NCBI GenBank assembly: GCA_028284905.1
Contig: JANQQU010000029.1
Location: 1-64,000 of the forward strand
Direction: 5' to 3'
Source of the DNA: Calditrichia bacterium
GTDB taxonomy: Bacteria > Calditrichota > Calditrichia > RBG-13-44-9 > J075
Length of the DNA stretch: 64,000 nt
The translations under genes and the position numbers were made by a program. The stretch's first letter is position 1. Every line of letters begins with the position of its first letter. This document shows positions 62,735 to 64,000 of the stretch, piece by piece. The notes under the pieces were generated by a model. It did not search any database, was not told where the DNA came from, and saw only the letters and a program-made list of their open reading frames with translations.

Positions 62735-63259
62735 TTACAATTCCTGAAAAGTGTAATATTTTTTAGAAGTTTTTACCTTTTTCTTTCCAAAGGTGGATTC
62801 CAGATTTGCAATATCACGATCTTTTGCAGCGATAATTTTTTTCGACACGCCTATTTTATAGTTGTTTTCCAGCTGAAAATAGACATTGAAGATTTGTGCA
62901 TCGACAATCGCAGCAGTGCACTTCGGACAGGGACGGGTATTAATGAACAGGTAAAAATCTTTTTCTCTGCCGGCAATTGGTTTATAGTTTCCCGCAATAT
63001 CGAACATTTCATCAGTCAGCACTTTTGCCGCCATATTCAGCACATTTACCTCTGCATGGTTATTCGAATTGCCACTGGTTTTTTCCGTATTATAGGCACT
63101 GACAACGATTCTTGTAGATTGATGCCTTCCCAATTTTTTACCTTTATCGACACTATAGAGAATCGCCGCATATGGTTTATTGCTTTCACCAGCTTCTTTG
63201 AGCAGATGCCTGATTTCTTGGTTGATTTTTTTGTAAAATTTCTTCGGAAACTTTCCCAT
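62735..63259 (-). CDS. Cytidine/deoxycytidylate-deaminase-like protein
   Basis: 174 residues. The zinc site is H68-A-E70 ('NNHAEVNVL') and P110-C111-P-K-C114 ('TRPCPKCTAAIVDAQI'), in the order of CMP/dCMP and nucleoside deaminases. The basic N-terminus and the tail 'FGKKKVKTSKKYYTFQEL' add unusual lysine-rich ends. The substrate is unclear (free base, nucleotide or RNA base). It is the only deaminase in the window and stands next to no pathway genes. Confidence 0.85.
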   Translation of the reverse strand: MGKFPKKFYKKINQEIRHLLKEAGESNKPYAAILYSVDKGKKLGRHQSTRIVVSAYNTEKTSGNSNNHAEVNVLNMAAKVLTDEMFDIAGNYKPIAGREKDFYLFINTRPCPKCTAAIVDAQIFNVYFQLENNYKIGVSKKIIAAKDRDIANLESTFGKKKVKTSKKYYTFQEL

Positions 63260-63363
63260 GCATCCCTAAAAATTTTCGCTGTTCTTTTGGTGTTTTCAGA
63301 AAAGAAGAGATTCAATCAAAAAACCTTTACTTCCTTCTAACTAGCTTAAATTAACTACTTACC

Positions 63364-63393
63364 TCCATTCATCCTGAGCTTGTCGAAGGGTGA
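63364..63393. repeat. TCCATTCATCCTGAGCTTGT... element
   Basis: ATTCATCCTGAGCTTGTCGA then AGGGTGAAT, the third copy of the element at 3151-3182, with one change in the stem. It lies in the gap between the deaminase gene and the incomplete gene at 63531. Nothing else is recognised there. Confidence 0.7.
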
Positions 63394-63530
63394 ATAGAAA
63401 TGGTGTTTTCAACAGTAATAGTCCAATGCTTTATTAGCCGGTAAAAACAATCAGAATAAGATCTAAAATCTATCGGTAAGAGAGGGAGCGTGTCCGGACT
63501 TTTTCAGCTTACATAAAAATAAGCGATGAA

Positions 63531-64000
63531 TCAACCGTAAGCTTGAATTGTCCTGCTCTTCAGCAGAGCGGCAATATGCGGCAGCACGAGTTCGTGCTTT
63601 AATCCCTGAGTATGTTTTGCAAAGTCCGATGTTGAAGCAGGCATGGCAATAACTTTAGCAGCGTGTTTATCCAGATAAAAATGATTTGTCGCATTTAATT
63701 TGCGGAATCTTTTTTTGTAAGGATTCAGTAGCGGCGAAGGACCTCCCCAAACATACCAGATCCAGGGAAATATTCGTTTTTCCGCGGGGCATTTCCGCAT
63801 CCGGTTATGGGTCTTCAGCTTGTTGATCGCCACCGACAATTTCGGTTCGCAGAGGTAGAAGAGATTTAAAACCTGAATGTAGCTGTTTGGCGGCGGCGGG
63901 CTATTTATTTGCCGGTAAGATTTTAAGATAATACTTTTTATGATCGGCAAACATTTATCGCCATCCAGAGAAATCGGCTGCATTCCGCGGGCGCCGGTCA
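63531..64000 (-). CDS. Unknown protein, truncated by the window edge
   Basis: At least 155 residues, and the reading frame stays open through the ATG at 63983 to the window end, giving 'TGARGMQPISLDGDKCLPIIKS', so the true start probably lies beyond 64000. The C-terminal half is Lys/Arg-rich with 'WVGGP'-like and 'KHELVLPHIAALLKSR' segments. I do not recognise the family. There is no signal peptide in the visible part. Confidence 0.55.
   Translation of the reverse strand, partial: TGARGMQPISLDGDKCLPIIKSIILKSYRQINSPPPPNSYIQVLNLFYLCEPKLSVAINKLKTHNRMRKCPAEKRIFPWIWYVWGGPSPLLNPYKKRFRKLNATNHFYLDKHAAKVIAMPASTSDFAKHTQGLKHELVLPHIAALLKSRTIQAYG

Overview
The window looks like chromosome from an uncultured or little-studied Gram-negative bacterium of the FCB supergroup, most likely near Calditrichota/KSB1. 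This is an inference from three things: a C-terminal sorting domain of the type IX/FlgD-like kind on a secreted repeat protein, many TonB-dependent receptors with an N-terminal carboxypeptidase-regulatory-like domain, and DUF5916 outer-membrane proteins with an ADOP-type MacB permease. I recognise no rRNA, tRNA, CRISPR array or transposase. Long intergenic stretches are filled with short palindromic and dispersed repeats.

Layout. 0-11 kb (all minus strand): methyltransferases, a GT-A-like glycosyltransferase, a sulfotransferase, a VanZ-like protein, small membrane proteins, a GNAT acetyltransferase and an ADOP permease. 11-21 kb: a small 'NKAPP' protein, a Tat-exported sarcosine-oxidase-like flavoprotein, a DUF418 protein, two DUF5916 outer-membrane proteins around a MerC-domain protein, and a thioredoxin-reductase-like enzyme. 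21-25 kb: an ABC-2 (DUF3526-like) transporter divergent from an intact Fur/Zur regulator across a 23-bp palindrome. 25-33 kb: an exported alanine-racemase homologue coupled to an alpha/beta hydrolase, a squalene-cyclase-like protein, a leucine-rich-repeat protein and a large Ycf48/BNR-type secreted protein. 33-49 kb: a metal-homeostasis island. 49-53 kb: orphan enzymes and repeats. 53-62 kb: a catabolic locus (AraC regulator, TonB receptor, GH63-like hydrolase, sodium:solute symporter, GH13_18-like phosphorylase) that fits glucosylglycerate or a related glycoside. 62-64 kb: a PD40 lipoprotein, a CMP/dCMP-type deaminase and a truncated gene.

The most interesting system is the metal island, which I read as zinc-responsive. 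The core palindrome TGCAACTSAGTTGCA occurs four times, at 24.65, 36.03, 42.85 and 43.10 kb. It stands before zur and the ABC transporter, before two small Cys-rich NKAPP proteins, and before a ribosomal operon encoding a Zn-ligand-free bL28. Around these sites lie two ZnuD-like receptors, a His-rich lipoprotein, two COG0523 GTPases, a CDF transporter with a His-His variant site, a BASS/ACR3-like carrier and two FAD oxidoreductases. Two of the four palindromes are followed by decayed copies of zur itself, so the module [NKAPP protein <- box -> zur] has been duplicated and is degenerating. One ZnuD-like gene carries the start codon and leader of a deleted upstream lipoprotein gene. A family of five small proteins (metal motif, membrane segment, N(K/R)APP tail) ties the loci together and may be an undescribed component of metal acquisition.
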